A stretch of DNA of 13,116 nt from an uncultured Clostridia bacterium (lineage in GTDB: Bacteria > Bacillota > Clostridia > Lachnospirales > Anaerotignaceae), in the NCBI GenBank assembly GCA_910583755.1, contig CAJTZO010000048.1:1-13116 (forward strand). Reading direction: 5' to 3'. This document shows, one piece after another, positions 1 to 7,180 of the stretch (its first letter is position 1; each line of letters begins with the position of its first letter). The notes beneath the pieces were generated by a model. The model was not told the origin of the DNA, ran no database searches, and saw only the letters and a list, made by a program, of their open reading frames with translations. The translations under genes and the position numbers were made by a program.

Positions 1-1
1 C

Positions 2-475
2 TTATTCTTCATATCGAAAACCTTCTAAATATTCTGGAATTGCATTAACTCTAAAACTCCAATTTCTTTTAATAATATCGCCAGGTGTTAGATTCATCAA
101 ATCTACTGTACCATCTGGCAAACAATTTTTATAAATATGTCTGGAGGACTGCCCATCACGCCTTCTTAATTTTCCTTGAAAATCGAATACAGGAACATAG
201 CCTTGTTTAATATCATCCAGAAATTTTTCAATCATTACATCATCTCTGACGACTGCTTCTGTTAAGGTTAAAGTAACACTATATCCAGTTGGTACAGCAT
301 ACACCAAAGCAGAGCCAACTGGTTGATAATCTACATTGTTTTGATTTAATTGCGCAGTAAAAGTATCTACTTCTGCTAAAAATAATTGTGTGCCATCTTT
401 TTGTGTTACAAAAAGCTGACCGTCTTTCCCTGTTATCAGTTTTGTTGTGTCTAAAATAGACTGCTGGTTTAACAT
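2..475 (-). CDS. Tail tube protein (PBSX XkdM-like)
   Basis: This is the 157-residue inner tube subunit of the contractile tail. It starts MLNQQSILDTTKLITGKDGQLF, then has the strand-rich FLAEVDTFTAQLNQNNVDYQPVG segment (about 32-54), TGYSVTLTLTEAVVRDD and FDFQGKLRRRDGQSSRHIY. It ends with LTPGDIIKRNWSFRVNAIPEYL, which matches the layout of XkdM-like tube proteins. It follows the sheath gene, as in nearly all such operons. The start ATG has GGAG 9 nt upstream, and the gene is complete, its TAA reaching base 2 of the window. Tail chaperone and tape-measure genes would be expected just beyond the left edge. Confidence 0.92.
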   Translation of the reverse strand: MLNQQSILDTTKLITGKDGQLFVTQKDGTQLFLAEVDTFTAQLNQNNVDYQPVGSALVYAVPTGYSVTLTLTEAVVRDDVMIEKFLDDIKQGYVPVFDFQGKLRRRDGQSSRHIYKNCLPDGTVDLMNLTPGDIIKRNWSFRVNAIPEYLEGFRYEE

Positions 476-490
476 ACAATTTCACTCCTT

Positions 491-1915
491 TTATAGATTT
501 GGGGAATATCTGAATTTATAGACAAAATACATTTTTTCCAAACTGTCAATATCATCTGCATAGATGTTAAACCATGCACTGTCACCTTCTGGTAAATTAT
601 CTTTGTCCACTTCAATAGACCCACCTTCTAACAATTTTCCTTCCACAAACATAAGCTGCAATAATTTTCCGATGGCAATTAACACTGTGGCTCTACCATC
701 ATCATCATTGTTGATATTTCCAATCAGCGGCTCTACCGTTGCAGAAGCTCTATTCATTAATTCTTTTCTGATTTTTGTTCTTTTAATTTTTTTCCAACCC
801 TCATCATCTTCCCCTTGTGGCATATTTAATGTCGTGATAGCACTTTCAATCCATACATTTCCAGCCGATGAAGTGCTAAAAGTCAACATTCCTGCATCAA
901 TGGTTTGTTCATATTGGCTATTGGTCAGCATTTCTAAGACATCTGTCATACCAGAAACCACTTTATGGGTTAAACTCTGATTGGATGGTGTTGACGCGAC
1001 CATACCTGCAATTCTTGCCGCTGCCCGTATTCCTTCTAATGCTTGTCCTAATGTGTCAATCGCACCGCCACCCACATAAACAACATTATAAGAATTGATT
1101 GCTCTTGCATGGGCTAGTCTTGTTTCAAATGGTACACTTGTAGACTCTGCAATCACAGCAAAGGGCAAAATATTGCCATTTTGGTATATTTTTTGGAGAT
1201 AGGCTGTTAAAAGGGTATGTACTGCTACATTTTCCGTATCAATACAAATAGTATTAAACACATAGGGCTCTAACAAGGTAAACGCATTGGAATAATTTTC
1301 ATTGGTAATACTGGGATTGGTTCCTACCACAAAATCTGTTTGCCCTACCTCTGCCAATTCTGCTGTAGTGGTACAGGTTTCTGTTTTGGAAAAGATAAAA
1401 TACTTGGATTGTTTAGCAGCTTTTAAAAAGTTTTCGATTTCATTTTCTCCTGTAAGAAATGTAATTCTTTCTAATTCCAGTGTACCTTCCAAAACAAGCA
1501 TTTCCTTTGTAGCTTCATCCCCTAATACTTTTCTTATTAAATAGCTAAGCTGCCTGTCTCCTTCGCTTTTTGCTGTCATCTGCACTGCCTCTGTACCAGT
1601 TGTATCTAACAATTTCATACTGCCCTTTGTGCCACCGGAACCCAAGCGAACACAATATACTTTTTTAGCACCACCTGTAAAAATTTCTGTTAACAGGGAA
1701 ACGGTGCCATCTTCACCACCATTTCCTAACGCTATCTTTGCAGCTTCAATACTTTCAAACGTATGTACTTTTCCCAATTCGCCCCAGTTGGAACGAATAC
1801 AACATGCTACAATGCCATCTGTTGCGCCTGCAATGGATACCCCACCTACATTTTCATACCTTTGATAAACGCCAGGACGCTTTTTCTTTTCTCCTACTGT
1901 AAAAAAAATACCCAT
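491..1915 (-). CDS. Contractile tail sheath protein (PBSX XkdK-like)
   Basis: The 474-residue protein polymerises around the tail tube and contracts during infection, which shows the virus is a myovirus type. It begins MGIFFTVGEKKKRPGVYQRY, where RPGVYQRY is the hallmark N-terminal segment of Firmicute sheath proteins. It continues IAGATDGIVACCIRSNWGE and VYCVRLGSGGTKG. The C-terminal half has IESAITTLNMPQGEDDEGWKKIKRTKIRKELM and ends DSLEKMYFVYKFRYSP, the part that locks neighbouring subunits. The start ATG has GGAGGTG 6 nt upstream. The tube gene follows at once, its AGGAG site touching the sheath stop. Confidence 0.93.
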   Translation of the reverse strand: MGIFFTVGEKKKRPGVYQRYENVGGVSIAGATDGIVACCIRSNWGELGKVHTFESIEAAKIALGNGGEDGTVSLLTEIFTGGAKKVYCVRLGSGGTKGSMKLLDTTGTEAVQMTAKSEGDRQLSYLIRKVLGDEATKEMLVLEGTLELERITFLTGENEIENFLKAAKQSKYFIFSKTETCTTTAELAEVGQTDFVVGTNPSITNENYSNAFTLLEPYVFNTICIDTENVAVHTLLTAYLQKIYQNGNILPFAVIAESTSVPFETRLAHARAINSYNVVYVGGGAIDTLGQALEGIRAAARIAGMVASTPSNQSLTHKVVSGMTDVLEMLTNSQYEQTIDAGMLTFSTSSAGNVWIESAITTLNMPQGEDDEGWKKIKRTKIRKELMNRASATVEPLIGNINNDDDGRATVLIAIGKLLQLMFVEGKLLEGGSIEVDKDNLPEGDSAWFNIYADDIDSLEKMYFVYKFRYSPNL

Positions 1916-1944
1916 CTATTACACCTCCATTTTTAAAAATGTTG

Positions 1945-2139
1945 TTACAATTTTTTTGCTTCTTCCTGTGTTGCTTTTTTTACACCAGCAAAGGCAAAGG
2001 CTGCGGATACACATTCCGGTTTTGTGGAAAATAAACTTTCTGCTACTTTTACATATTCTTCAACAGTATATTCTTGCTGCCTGCTTTCCTGTTTTATTTT
2101 GCTTTCCTGTTTTTTTTGCTCTATTTCTTTTTTCTCCAT
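1945..2139 (-). CDS. Small conserved phage protein before the sheath, function unknown
   Basis: The 64-residue protein has a Lys/Glu/Gln-rich N-terminus (MEKKEIEQKKQESKIKQESR) and a folded-looking second half: YTVEEYVKVAESLFSTKPECV, then SAAFAFAGVKKATQEEAKKL. Small proteins with a similar 'hxxEEhhxxAxxLFxxxPExhxAA' half are common just before the sheath gene in Clostridia myophages. I know of no assigned role. The start ATG has GGAG 9 nt upstream. The sheath begins 29 nt after its stop. The palindromic repeat and an apparent gene remnant lie directly upstream. Confidence 0.7.
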   Translation of the reverse strand: MEKKEIEQKKQESKIKQESRQQEYTVEEYVKVAESLFSTKPECVSAAFAFAGVKKATQEEAKKL

Positions 2140-2198
2140 ATACTACAACTCCATTCTTATTTTTTTGCTTTTTCAGCCTCAAGCGTCAACTTGATGGC

Positions 2199-2275
2199 TA
2201 TAGTAAAGTTCTTTGTTTCACTTTCTTTTAAGAAAGTGAATAGGGTTTTAGGGACAAAGTCCCTAATGGGTTCCC
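2199..2275. repeat. Palindromic repeat element
   Basis: This short non-coding element has two perfect hairpins. TTCACTTTCTT (2217-2227) pairs with AAGAAAGTGAA (2230-2240) across a 2-nt loop, and TAGGGAC (2249-2255) pairs with GTCCCTA (2259-2265) across AAA. No T-run follows either stem on the minus strand, so it is not a normal terminator. It resembles dispersed palindromic repeats that I associate with Lachnospiraceae genomes (from memory, not checked). Its edges are estimates. It gives the upstream gene its stop codon. Confidence 0.6.
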
Positions 2276-3123
2276 TTAAATATTGCATGATTTAATTTTA
2301 TTTTCTCTTTCTCTTTTCTTAATATGCCATATTGTCCTGTTACAGTAATCTGTCCCATAAAAGGCGCATTTGCTGTATTTTCTTGTAAATCCATAACCAA
2401 AAAAGGTGAACCATTTTGCATTATGGTTTCTCCCTCTATGGCAATGTCTCTGTAGATTGCTGTTATCCACTTTCTTGTATCTTCTATGTCAGAAGATACA
2501 ACCGAAAGATGTAAGGTGCTTTTCATCCATGCCATAGCATAACTTGTTTTACTATTTTTACTACTTTCTTTTTTTACAAATACAATCGGATTTTTTGCAG
2601 TAGCATATAACTTTTCACTTACCTTATCATGTCCTAATAAAATACAGTTTGGCTGATACTCTTTGATAAATTGATTCATTGCCCATACAGGACAGGGAGA
2701 AACACCTTCTTGTTTTGAAAAATGGTATACATCAAAATAGATTCTTACACCAAATACAACTGGCTCTCCTTCCTCTAATTCAAAGCTGTCTGTTCTGTCC
2801 CATACCGCACAATAGGTATCTGTTTTTTCCGTCAAAAAAAGCCCCTCGAATAATGCAACCACTTCTTTTGCAATATCCTCTGGAGCTTTTTCATTTTCAT
2901 TGGTGCAATAAATATCAATTGCCATGTTGCCATCTGTTTTTCGTTCTGCATGATACCGCCATTCTATGTTGTATATCATTCTTGGAAAACTTTCTTTCCA
3001 ATTTTCTAACATATCATGTGGCAACATCTGATAAAAAATGGCTGGTTCCCTCTGATAAGAGGCTAATTCTTTTTTTAGCGTTTCATTTTCTTTTAAAACA
3101 TTGTAAAAAAGTGTTTCAACCAT
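2263..3123 (-). CDS. Tail terminator/completion-like protein with altered C-terminus
   Basis: The 286-residue protein seems to have two related halves, about 30-135 and 148-275, each with alternating strands and helices. The second half (STLHLSVVSSDIEDTRKWITAIYRDIAIEGETIM, then APFMGQITVTGQYGIL) resembles phage tail-terminator proteins that cap the tail tube and join it to the head. That role also fits its place between the gp10-like gene and the sheath. The start ATG has GGAGG 9 nt upstream. The last residues, KGTH and the TAG stop, lie in a palindromic repeat. Beyond the repeat, a frame ending AIKLTLEAEKAKK-stop (2157-2198) looks like the original C-terminus, so the protein is probably slightly truncated. 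Function is inferred with moderate certainty. Confidence 0.7.
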   Translation of the reverse strand: MVETLFYNVLKENETLKKELASYQREPAIFYQMLPHDMLENWKESFPRMIYNIEWRYHAERKTDGNMAIDIYCTNENEKAPEDIAKEVVALFEGLFLTEKTDTYCAVWDRTDSFELEEGEPVVFGVRIYFDVYHFSKQEGVSPCPVWAMNQFIKEYQPNCILLGHDKVSEKLYATAKNPIVFVKKESSKNSKTSYAMAWMKSTLHLSVVSSDIEDTRKWITAIYRDIAIEGETIMQNGSPFLVMDLQENTANAPFMGQITVTGQYGILRKEKEKIKLNHAIFKGTH

Positions 3124-3128
3124 ACCTA

Positions 3129-3611
3129 TTAACCTCCAGAATTTCTGTAATTTCTTGCAAAGATTTGTCTTATTTTCGGGAGTGCTGCCTCAATTGTCTT
3201 TTGTACAAAAGGTCTTGGAGCAATCCTTTTTGTACCATTTTCAAGCAATTCTCCTAATAAATAACCATTTACTTTTAAATTACTTTCTGTTACCGCATAA
3301 ACCATCAAACCGTTTCCATTTCGTTCTGCATAAGTCCGCCTTTTAAAAGACTTTTGCAATGTGCCAAATCGTAATGCAGGAGGTTCCCCAGGTGCAGAAG
3401 CAGTATATACAATACCGCTTTTTTTAGATTTTCCACCAGTCCCTTTGACTTTATAATTTCGTCCGGAACGCTGCCCAGAAAGCACTTTTTTGACTTCATT
3501 TGTCAATACATTTGCGGCCTGAAATCCTCTTTTTTTAGCTTTTTGTTCTATTTCTTCTATGGTTTTGTTGACAGTTACTTCAAATTCCCTCTTTGCCTGC
3601 TGATATTCCAT
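3129..3611 (-). CDS. HK97 gp10-like tail completion/morphogenesis protein
   Basis: The product of about 160 residues belongs by pattern to the HK97 gp10 family of neck or tail-completion proteins. It has an N-terminal helix (EFEVTVNKTIEEIEQKAKKRG), a basic glycine-rich part (SGRNYKVKGTGGKSKKSG), APGEPPALRFGTLQKSF, and the characteristic ENGTKRIAPRPFVQKTIEAALPKI near the end. The ATG at 3611 has AGGTG close upstream. A GTG at 3617, two codons earlier, is an alternative. It overlaps the head-closure gene by about 32 nt, and its own last codons supply the GGAGG for the next gene. Confidence 0.82.
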   Translation of the reverse strand: MEYQQAKREFEVTVNKTIEEIEQKAKKRGFQAANVLTNEVKKVLSGQRSGRNYKVKGTGGKSKKSGIVYTASAPGEPPALRFGTLQKSFKRRTYAERNGNGLMVYAVTESNLKVNGYLLGELLENGTKRIAPRPFVQKTIEAALPKIRQIFARNYRNSGG

Positions 3612-3960
3612 ATTCACCTACCCCATTTCTTTTATTACAGTACAATATTGTAAAAACCCTTATTTCACCGGGTTCTTCTACTCTTTGCACATCATATCTT
3701 TGATGATGATACAGTAAAATATCTTCTGGTTGTGCTTGTGTTTTTCCCTTTACAACAATGGTATGTGTTGCAGGATGTTCTATTTGTTTCCGTTGGTATT
3801 TTTCTTTTTGGCTAATGCTAGAAAGAGAGCCTTTGATTTCTCCCAAAAACTCTAAATTTTCGTTTTTGCTGTAAATCACACGTCCTCTTGTATCCATTTC
3901 CACCTTTTTTCTGTAAATAGAAAATAATTTTAATTGTTGTCCAGGTCGGAATCGTATCAT
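3580..3960 (-). CDS. Head-closure/head-tail joining protein
   Basis: The 126-residue protein has a beta-rich pattern: LKLFSIYRKKVEMDTRGRV, LGEIKGSLSSISQKEKYQRK, EHPATHTIVVKG, QPEDILLYHHQRYDVQRV and GEIRVFTILYCNKR. This fits small head-tail adaptor (SPP1 gp16-like) proteins that seal the connector after packaging. It starts 4 nt after the connector stop, with only a weak GGTGAT site, so it probably depends on translational coupling. Its last 30-odd nucleotides overlap the next gene. Confidence 0.72.
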   Translation of the reverse strand: MIRFRPGQQLKLFSIYRKKVEMDTRGRVIYSKNENLEFLGEIKGSLSSISQKEKYQRKQIEHPATHTIVVKGKTQAQPEDILLYHHQRYDVQRVEEPGEIRVFTILYCNKRNGVGEYGISAGKEGI

Positions 3961-3964
3961 GTTA

Positions 3965-4357
3965 TCACCATGCTTTCGGATTTTCTTGCATTCCTAAATA
4001 AAAATAGGGTTTTGTTTCTTTGACATCTGAATTTGCTTTTGAAACAAATGTATTTCCTTGTTGTTTTTTCTCCAGTTCTTCCAGCATAGCCTTAAAATGT
4101 TTGTATCTGTCAGAAAGACTAAAACTCATATCACTTACTTTATAATCCACTTCATAAGACAACTTCATAACAATGGCTTTTAAACATTCCAATTTTGCTT
4201 TTTGCCATGTTTTGGACTGTGCCAACATTGCTGTATATTCCTCATCACAAAGCACACAGGTATCTGCGCCGCCTTCTGTCAGGGTATCGCCCAATTCAAA
4301 GCGCATTTTGTCAATGCCATTTTCTACAATATTTTCTGGACAATAGGTATATGTCAT
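3965..4357 (-). CDS. Probable head-tail connector protein
   Basis: The 130-residue protein begins MTYTYCPENIVENGIDKMRFELGDT and continues DTCVLCDEEYTAMLAQ, WQKAKLECLKAIVMKLSYEVDYKVSDMSFSLSDRYKHF, ending PYFYLGMQENPKAW. The mostly helical core with an acidic N-terminal LGD segment resembles gp6/YqbG-like connectors that bind below the portal. It is a conserved gene type at this site in Clostridia myophages. It overlaps the preceding gene by 4 nt and lies 4 nt before the head-closure gene. The connector role is inferred mainly from order (capsid, small head protein, connector, closure, gp10-like, terminator, sheath). Confidence 0.7.
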   Translation of the reverse strand: MTYTYCPENIVENGIDKMRFELGDTLTEGGADTCVLCDEEYTAMLAQSKTWQKAKLECLKAIVMKLSYEVDYKVSDMSFSLSDRYKHFKAMLEELEKKQQGNTFVSKANSDVKETKPYFYLGMQENPKAW

Positions 4358-4614
4358 ACTCCATCAACCTTTTTTGATTTTTTATTTTGTACTGTTTTGG
4401 TTTGTTCTGTTTCCTCTAGGCTTTTGTTTTGGTCCTCTGTTTCTACTACTTCTGTTTCTACTACTTTTGTTTCTGCTACTTCTATTTCTGCTAATGCCCC
4501 ACATCTTAATAACTTATTTAGCATATCTTTAGCAATAACATTTTTTGGTATTTCTGTCCCTTTGGAATAGCTTTTATCAAATTTCATTGCTTTTTGTGCA
4601 ATATATTGTTTCAT
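4354..4614 (-). CDS. Small head protein with repetitive acidic linker, function unknown
   Basis: The 86-residue protein follows the major capsid gene. The first 45 residues (MKQYIAQKAMKFDKSYSKG, NVIAKDMLNKLLRCGALAEI) look like a small folded unit such as those encoded after capsid genes in many Firmicute phages. The rest is low-complexity: AETKVVETEVVETEDQ, then a Lys-rich tail KNKKSKK-like. The linker is encoded by four 15-nt tandem units at 4436-4495. The start has AGGAGG 8 nt upstream. The stop overlaps the start of the next gene by 4 nt (ATGA). A head-tail joining role is possible, but only the location supports it. Confidence 0.7.
   Translation of the reverse strand: MKQYIAQKAMKFDKSYSKGTEIPKNVIAKDMLNKLLRCGALAEIEVAETKVVETEVVETEDQNKSLEETEQTKTVQNKKSKKVDGV
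4436..4495 (-). repeat. Four 15-nt tandem repeats inside the small head gene
   Basis: The plus strand reads four in-frame units: tctgtttctactact twice, then tttgtttctgctact and tctatttctgctaat. They encode the repeated V-E-T/V-A-E-T linker. The two outermost-left units are identical, so copy number may vary by slippage without breaking the frame. Confidence 0.85.
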
Positions 4615-4626
4615 TTTGATTTCCTC

Positions 4627-5655
4627 CTAACGAACACAATTTTTTAAATAAACTGCCATATCATCCCCTGTTTTTTTCATATCATAGGCACATAAGCCCT
4701 CTACAAATTCCGAATGAGTACCATTTTCTCCTAAAAAATGGCTAAATACAACTGGCTGACCATTTCCCAGCGGGTCCCAGCTAAAAGTATATCCTGCAGA
4801 TGGCTCATCAAGATGTGGCGTATCTGGTGCATATAACAGCAAGGCTCCTTTTGCATCACAAATAAATTCCATTTTTGGTGCTTGTCCTATTTTTGCTGTA
4901 TTGTAAGAACTATCCAATACTACAACTTCTTGCAATCCAAATAATTCCGCTAATGCCCTTTCATTAACCGTTGCAGGATTTAAGGTACTTCCTCCAAATT
5001 TTACTCGTTCCAATATCATGGCATTGGATTTTAATGCTGTGAATGTATCCACTCCTAATGCTAATTTATTAGGCTTTCTTCTGCCTTCCCTCTGAATTTC
5101 TACACAAAGACTGTCAAATAGCTGAATGGGGTCGGCATTGTCATTGTCGAATTGATAAAATTGTTTTGTAGTAGGGCTTGTTGTCACACCCTCTAATTCA
5201 TTCTGCCATACTCCAGATTGAAAAAATGCCTTGGAAAACATCACATCTAAATGCGTATTCATTTTTTCAGTTGCTGCAATCGTTTTTGCTTTTCTAGGGT
5301 CTATTACGCCCAGTACAGATGACCTTTGATAATTGAGTGAAACAATTTGGTCAATTCCCATGATAATCTGGTCCACTTTGCAGCTATAAGTATCTTCGTC
5401 ATTTCCCATAATAGAAGGTTCTACTTTTCCAAAAGCTGGTTTTCTTTTGACATCATCCCTTGCAAGGGTTGCCTTGTCATATTTATAATAATGCCCTGTT
5501 GCTGTTAAGACTGGCACTCTTGGAAATAACCGTAACCCTTTTGCAACATTTTCCGGTTTTTGCAAATAAGCGATAGACATATTTGTCAAATACATATTGG
5601 GTTTCCAGTTTCCAGTTGCGATTGATTTTACTACATTTTCTGGTGTTACCTTCAT
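4627..5655 (-). CDS. Major capsid protein
   Basis: The 342-residue protein forms the icosahedral shell. It follows scaffold and decoration genes, has the usual length, and reads like HK97-fold capsids of Firmicutes myophages. There is an N-terminal arm (MKVTPENVVKSIATGNWKP), then FPRVPVLTATGHYYKYDKAT, a central helix AATEKMNTHLDVMFSKAFF, DPIQLFDSLCVEIQREG, KPNKLALGVDTFTALK, ERALAELFGLQEVVVLDSSYN and a strand-rich end with YTFSWDPLGNGQPVVFSHF. The start ATG has AGAGG 7 nt upstream and lies 15 nt after the decoration stop. The next small head gene begins 12 nt downstream after AGGAGG. Proteolytic maturation by the upstream protease is likely, but no cut site can be named from sequence alone. 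Confidence 0.9.
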   Translation of the reverse strand: MKVTPENVVKSIATGNWKPNMYLTNMSIAYLQKPENVAKGLRLFPRVPVLTATGHYYKYDKATLARDDVKRKPAFGKVEPSIMGNDEDTYSCKVDQIIMGIDQIVSLNYQRSSVLGVIDPRKAKTIAATEKMNTHLDVMFSKAFFQSGVWQNELEGVTTSPTTKQFYQFDNDNADPIQLFDSLCVEIQREGRRKPNKLALGVDTFTALKSNAMILERVKFGGSTLNPATVNERALAELFGLQEVVVLDSSYNTAKIGQAPKMEFICDAKGALLLYAPDTPHLDEPSAGYTFSWDPLGNGQPVVFSHFLGENGTHSEFVEGLCAYDMKKTGDDMAVYLKNCVR

Positions 5656-5670
5656 TTCTTATCCTCTCCT

Positions 5671-6066
5671 TTACGCTTTGTAACCGCATTTTCTAATATC
5701 TACTTGTATGATGTCATTTTCTGCTGTAGCACTTGCCATAGCATAGCCTATTACAAATTTACCTGCTGTTACTGGTATCACTCTGCCTTGTACATCTGTC
5801 ATAAGCTCTTGCCCTTTTTTGATTTCTGCCCCAGCCTTGCAAAGTCCAATGTCCTTTATTTGTACTGTTACATCCTCCCCAGCAGATATTTTTTGTGTTG
5901 TTTCTGGTAACAATATCCCTGCTGTTAGTTCTCCTACTGTGTCACACAATACTACATTCCCATTTTTATCATACTTTACAGCACAAAATGCACCATTTTC
6001 CAATTCTGCACCAACTGTTTCAGCAACTACAGAACTTGTGTTAATACTTGCTCCAAAATAATTCAT
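5671..6066 (-). CDS. Capsid decoration (cement) protein
   Basis: The product of about 131 residues is rich in beta strands: VVAETVGAELENGAFCAV, VTVQIKDIGLCKAGAEIKKGQ, then RVIPVTAGKFVIGYAMASA and a final DIIQVDIRKCGY. This is the pattern of small phage head-decoration proteins encoded between scaffold and major capsid, which bind the outside of the expanded shell and stabilise it. The preferred start is the ATG at 6066 with GGGTGAG 5 nt upstream. A TTG directly before it (6069) would be too close to that site. The stop TAA sits at the edge of the capsid gene's AGGAGAGG ribosome site, so the two are closely linked. Function is by pattern and position. Confidence 0.78.
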   Translation of the reverse strand: MNYFGASINTSSVVAETVGAELENGAFCAVKYDKNGNVVLCDTVGELTAGILLPETTQKISAGEDVTVQIKDIGLCKAGAEIKKGQELMTDVQGRVIPVTAGKFVIGYAMASATAENDIIQVDIRKCGYKA

Positions 6067-6080
6067 CAAAACTCACCCTT

Positions 6081-7004
6081 TCAATATTCCAATGCCTTTT
6101 TTAATTCTGTACTTTCTTCACAAACCCTTGTAAATGCCTGTGCATAAGTCAAGGAATTATCTGATTTCATCAATTCCTGTATTCTTTGTTCTGCCTGTTG
6201 TTTTTGGTTACCTGCTCCAGCTCTATTGCTGCCGTATTCCTTAAAAATACCGCTTGCCTGTGTCATTTCTACCATTTCATCCAGCATAGCAATATAATCA
6301 TTGTAAGATTGTTCATCTGATTTTTTTAATCCATACAATTTTGTTGCCAATTCTTCTGTATTTTTTCCAATGACTTCATACTGTTTTGCAATACTTTCAA
6401 ACTCTTTTAATTCCAGTGATTTTTTTAATTCTGCAAGTTCTTGCTTTGCTGTTTCTGCTTCTTCAAGTGCCTTTTTGACTTCTGGGTGCAATTCCGATTG
6501 TGTTTTTTGTTCTGGTTTTGATTGAGGTTCTGGTTGCTCCTCTCGTTCATACTTCTTTTTTAATGCTTCATAAACTGCCTTATCTTCCTCTGTCATTTTA
6601 TGGATATCCATGTTTTCATCCTCCTGTTCTGTTTCGATTTCTGCTTCACTTTCTTGTTCTTCTTTTGCAAAGTCGTAAACCGTATTAAAAAATTCATTTA
6701 CACTTTTTTGCAAAAGTTCACTTTTTTGTTCTGCCGTTTTACTGTTATCTTGTAGCACACTTAATAAGGAATCTTCCATTGCTTTTTTAATTTTTTGTTC
6801 CTGGCTTTTTTTCTCCTCTAATGCCTTGTAAATATCTTCCATTGTAATATGTAATTCCTTGCAGACATTTTGGATGATACTTGTTTTAAAATCCACGTTT
6901 TCTCCCTCCATACTTTTTTTCAAGCAAATATAAGCCCTTTGATTGGCGCCCTGCTTGCACAAATCCACACTATTCACCAACACATTTTTTAATCTTTTTG
7001 CCAT
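6081..7004 (-). CDS. Capsid scaffold protein with XkdF-like N-terminal motif
   Basis: The 307-residue, very acidic, helical protein lies between protease and capsid genes, where a scaffold is expected. Scaffolds guide capsid assembly and are then cut out by the protease. Residues 1-31 (KNVLVNSVDLCKQGANQRAY) resemble the N-terminal VD..GAN segment of XkdF-type proteins. Residues 40-115 are helical. Residues 116-170 are a Glu/Gln/Pro-rich linker (EEQPEPQSKPEQK). Residues 172-225 form a coiled coil (KKALEEAETAKQELAELKKS), and the C-terminus has NSLTYAQAFTRVCEE, typical of capsid-binding scaffold ends. The start ATG has GGAG 8 nt upstream. A consensus AGGAGG (6620-6625) lies 8 nt before an in-frame ATG at 6611 (Met132), suggesting a shorter 176-residue nested product. 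Confidence 0.82.
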   Translation of the reverse strand: MAKRLKNVLVNSVDLCKQGANQRAYICLKKSMEGENVDFKTSIIQNVCKELHITMEDIYKALEEKKSQEQKIKKAMEDSLLSVLQDNSKTAEQKSELLQKSVNEFFNTVYDFAKEEQESEAEIETEQEDENMDIHKMTEEDKAVYEALKKKYEREEQPEPQSKPEQKTQSELHPEVKKALEEAETAKQELAELKKSLELKEFESIAKQYEVIGKNTEELATKLYGLKKSDEQSYNDYIAMLDEMVEMTQASGIFKEYGSNRAGAGNQKQQAEQRIQELMKSDNSLTYAQAFTRVCEESTELKKALEY

Positions 7005-7025
7005 GCCTCACACTCCTTTTTTGGT

Positions 7026-7060
7026 ATAAAAAAAGCACCTGCTATTAAAACAAGTGCTTT
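7026..7060 (-). terminator. Strong minus-strand terminator before the scaffold gene
   Basis: On the minus strand AAAGCACTTG (7051-7060) pairs with CAGGTGCTTT (7032-7041) in a 10-bp stem with one G-U pair and a 9-nt loop. Seven T run out of the stem (7028-7034). It ends 21 nt before the scaffold ATG. It is the natural end of read-through toxin mRNA, and the -35 box of the antisense promoter overlaps its stem. Confidence 0.8.
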
Positions 7061-7087
7061 ACAAAACATATTTTATTGTGTTATAAT
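7058..7087 (+). promoter_or_regulatory. Promoter of the antisense antitoxin RNA
   Basis: The plus strand has -35 TTTACA (7058-7063), an 18-bp spacer and a perfect -10 TATAAT (7082-7087). It points against the head operon and towards the toxin gene. The next downstream signal is the bidirectional terminator, and no plus-strand gene follows, so the product is a short RNA. Confidence 0.65.
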
Positions 7088-7093
7088 CATTTT

Positions 7094-7178
7094 ACAAAAG
7101 GGAGGCAGTCACCAGAATGGTTGCCCAAGTTTAAGTAAAACTACCCTAGCTTTGTCAGAGCTATGATGGGTAGTTTTT
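7094..7178 (+). ncRNA. Predicted antisense antitoxin RNA
   Basis: A plus-strand transcript of about 85 nt is predicted from the promoter at 7058-7087 to the bidirectional terminator. Its 5' part folds as GGCA/TGCC and ACCA/TGGT arms (7104-7125) around a GAA loop. The RNA is fully complementary to the 3' untranslated part of the toxin mRNA if that mRNA runs on to the terminator at 7026-7060. This resembles RatA/txpA and SR4/bsrG, where the antisense RNA overlaps the toxin 3' end. The 5' end is estimated from the promoter. Confidence 0.6.
7137..7177. terminator. Bidirectional terminator of the type I TA locus
   Basis: AAAACTACCC (7137-7146) and GGGTAGTTTT (7168-7177) form a 10-bp outer stem, and an inner TAGCT/AGCTA stem (7147-7151, 7159-7163) encloses a 7-nt loop. 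On the plus strand six T follow the GGGTAG arm, a strong stop for the antitoxin RNA. On the minus strand the tail is TTTTACTT, weaker, so some toxin mRNA probably continues to the next terminator. Confidence 0.8.
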
Positions 7179-7180
7179 TA

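Noticed and set aside
564..980. A 138-codon plus-strand open frame opposite the sheath gene
   Set aside because: The sheath frame is unmistakable, and the plus frame is Ser/Pro-rich antisense without a start signal.
2217..2265. The two hairpins as a terminator for the tail-terminator-like gene
   Set aside because: No T-run follows either stem on the minus strand, and the first-reached stem overlaps the stop codon itself.
2679..3257. A 192-codon plus-strand open frame
   Set aside because: It lies opposite the tail-terminator-like and gp10-like genes, which have good ribosome sites and family patterns. The plus frame shows no motif or promoter.
4436..4495. The short tandem repeats as a CRISPR array
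   Set aside because: Units are 15 nt with no spacers and are in frame inside a coding gene.
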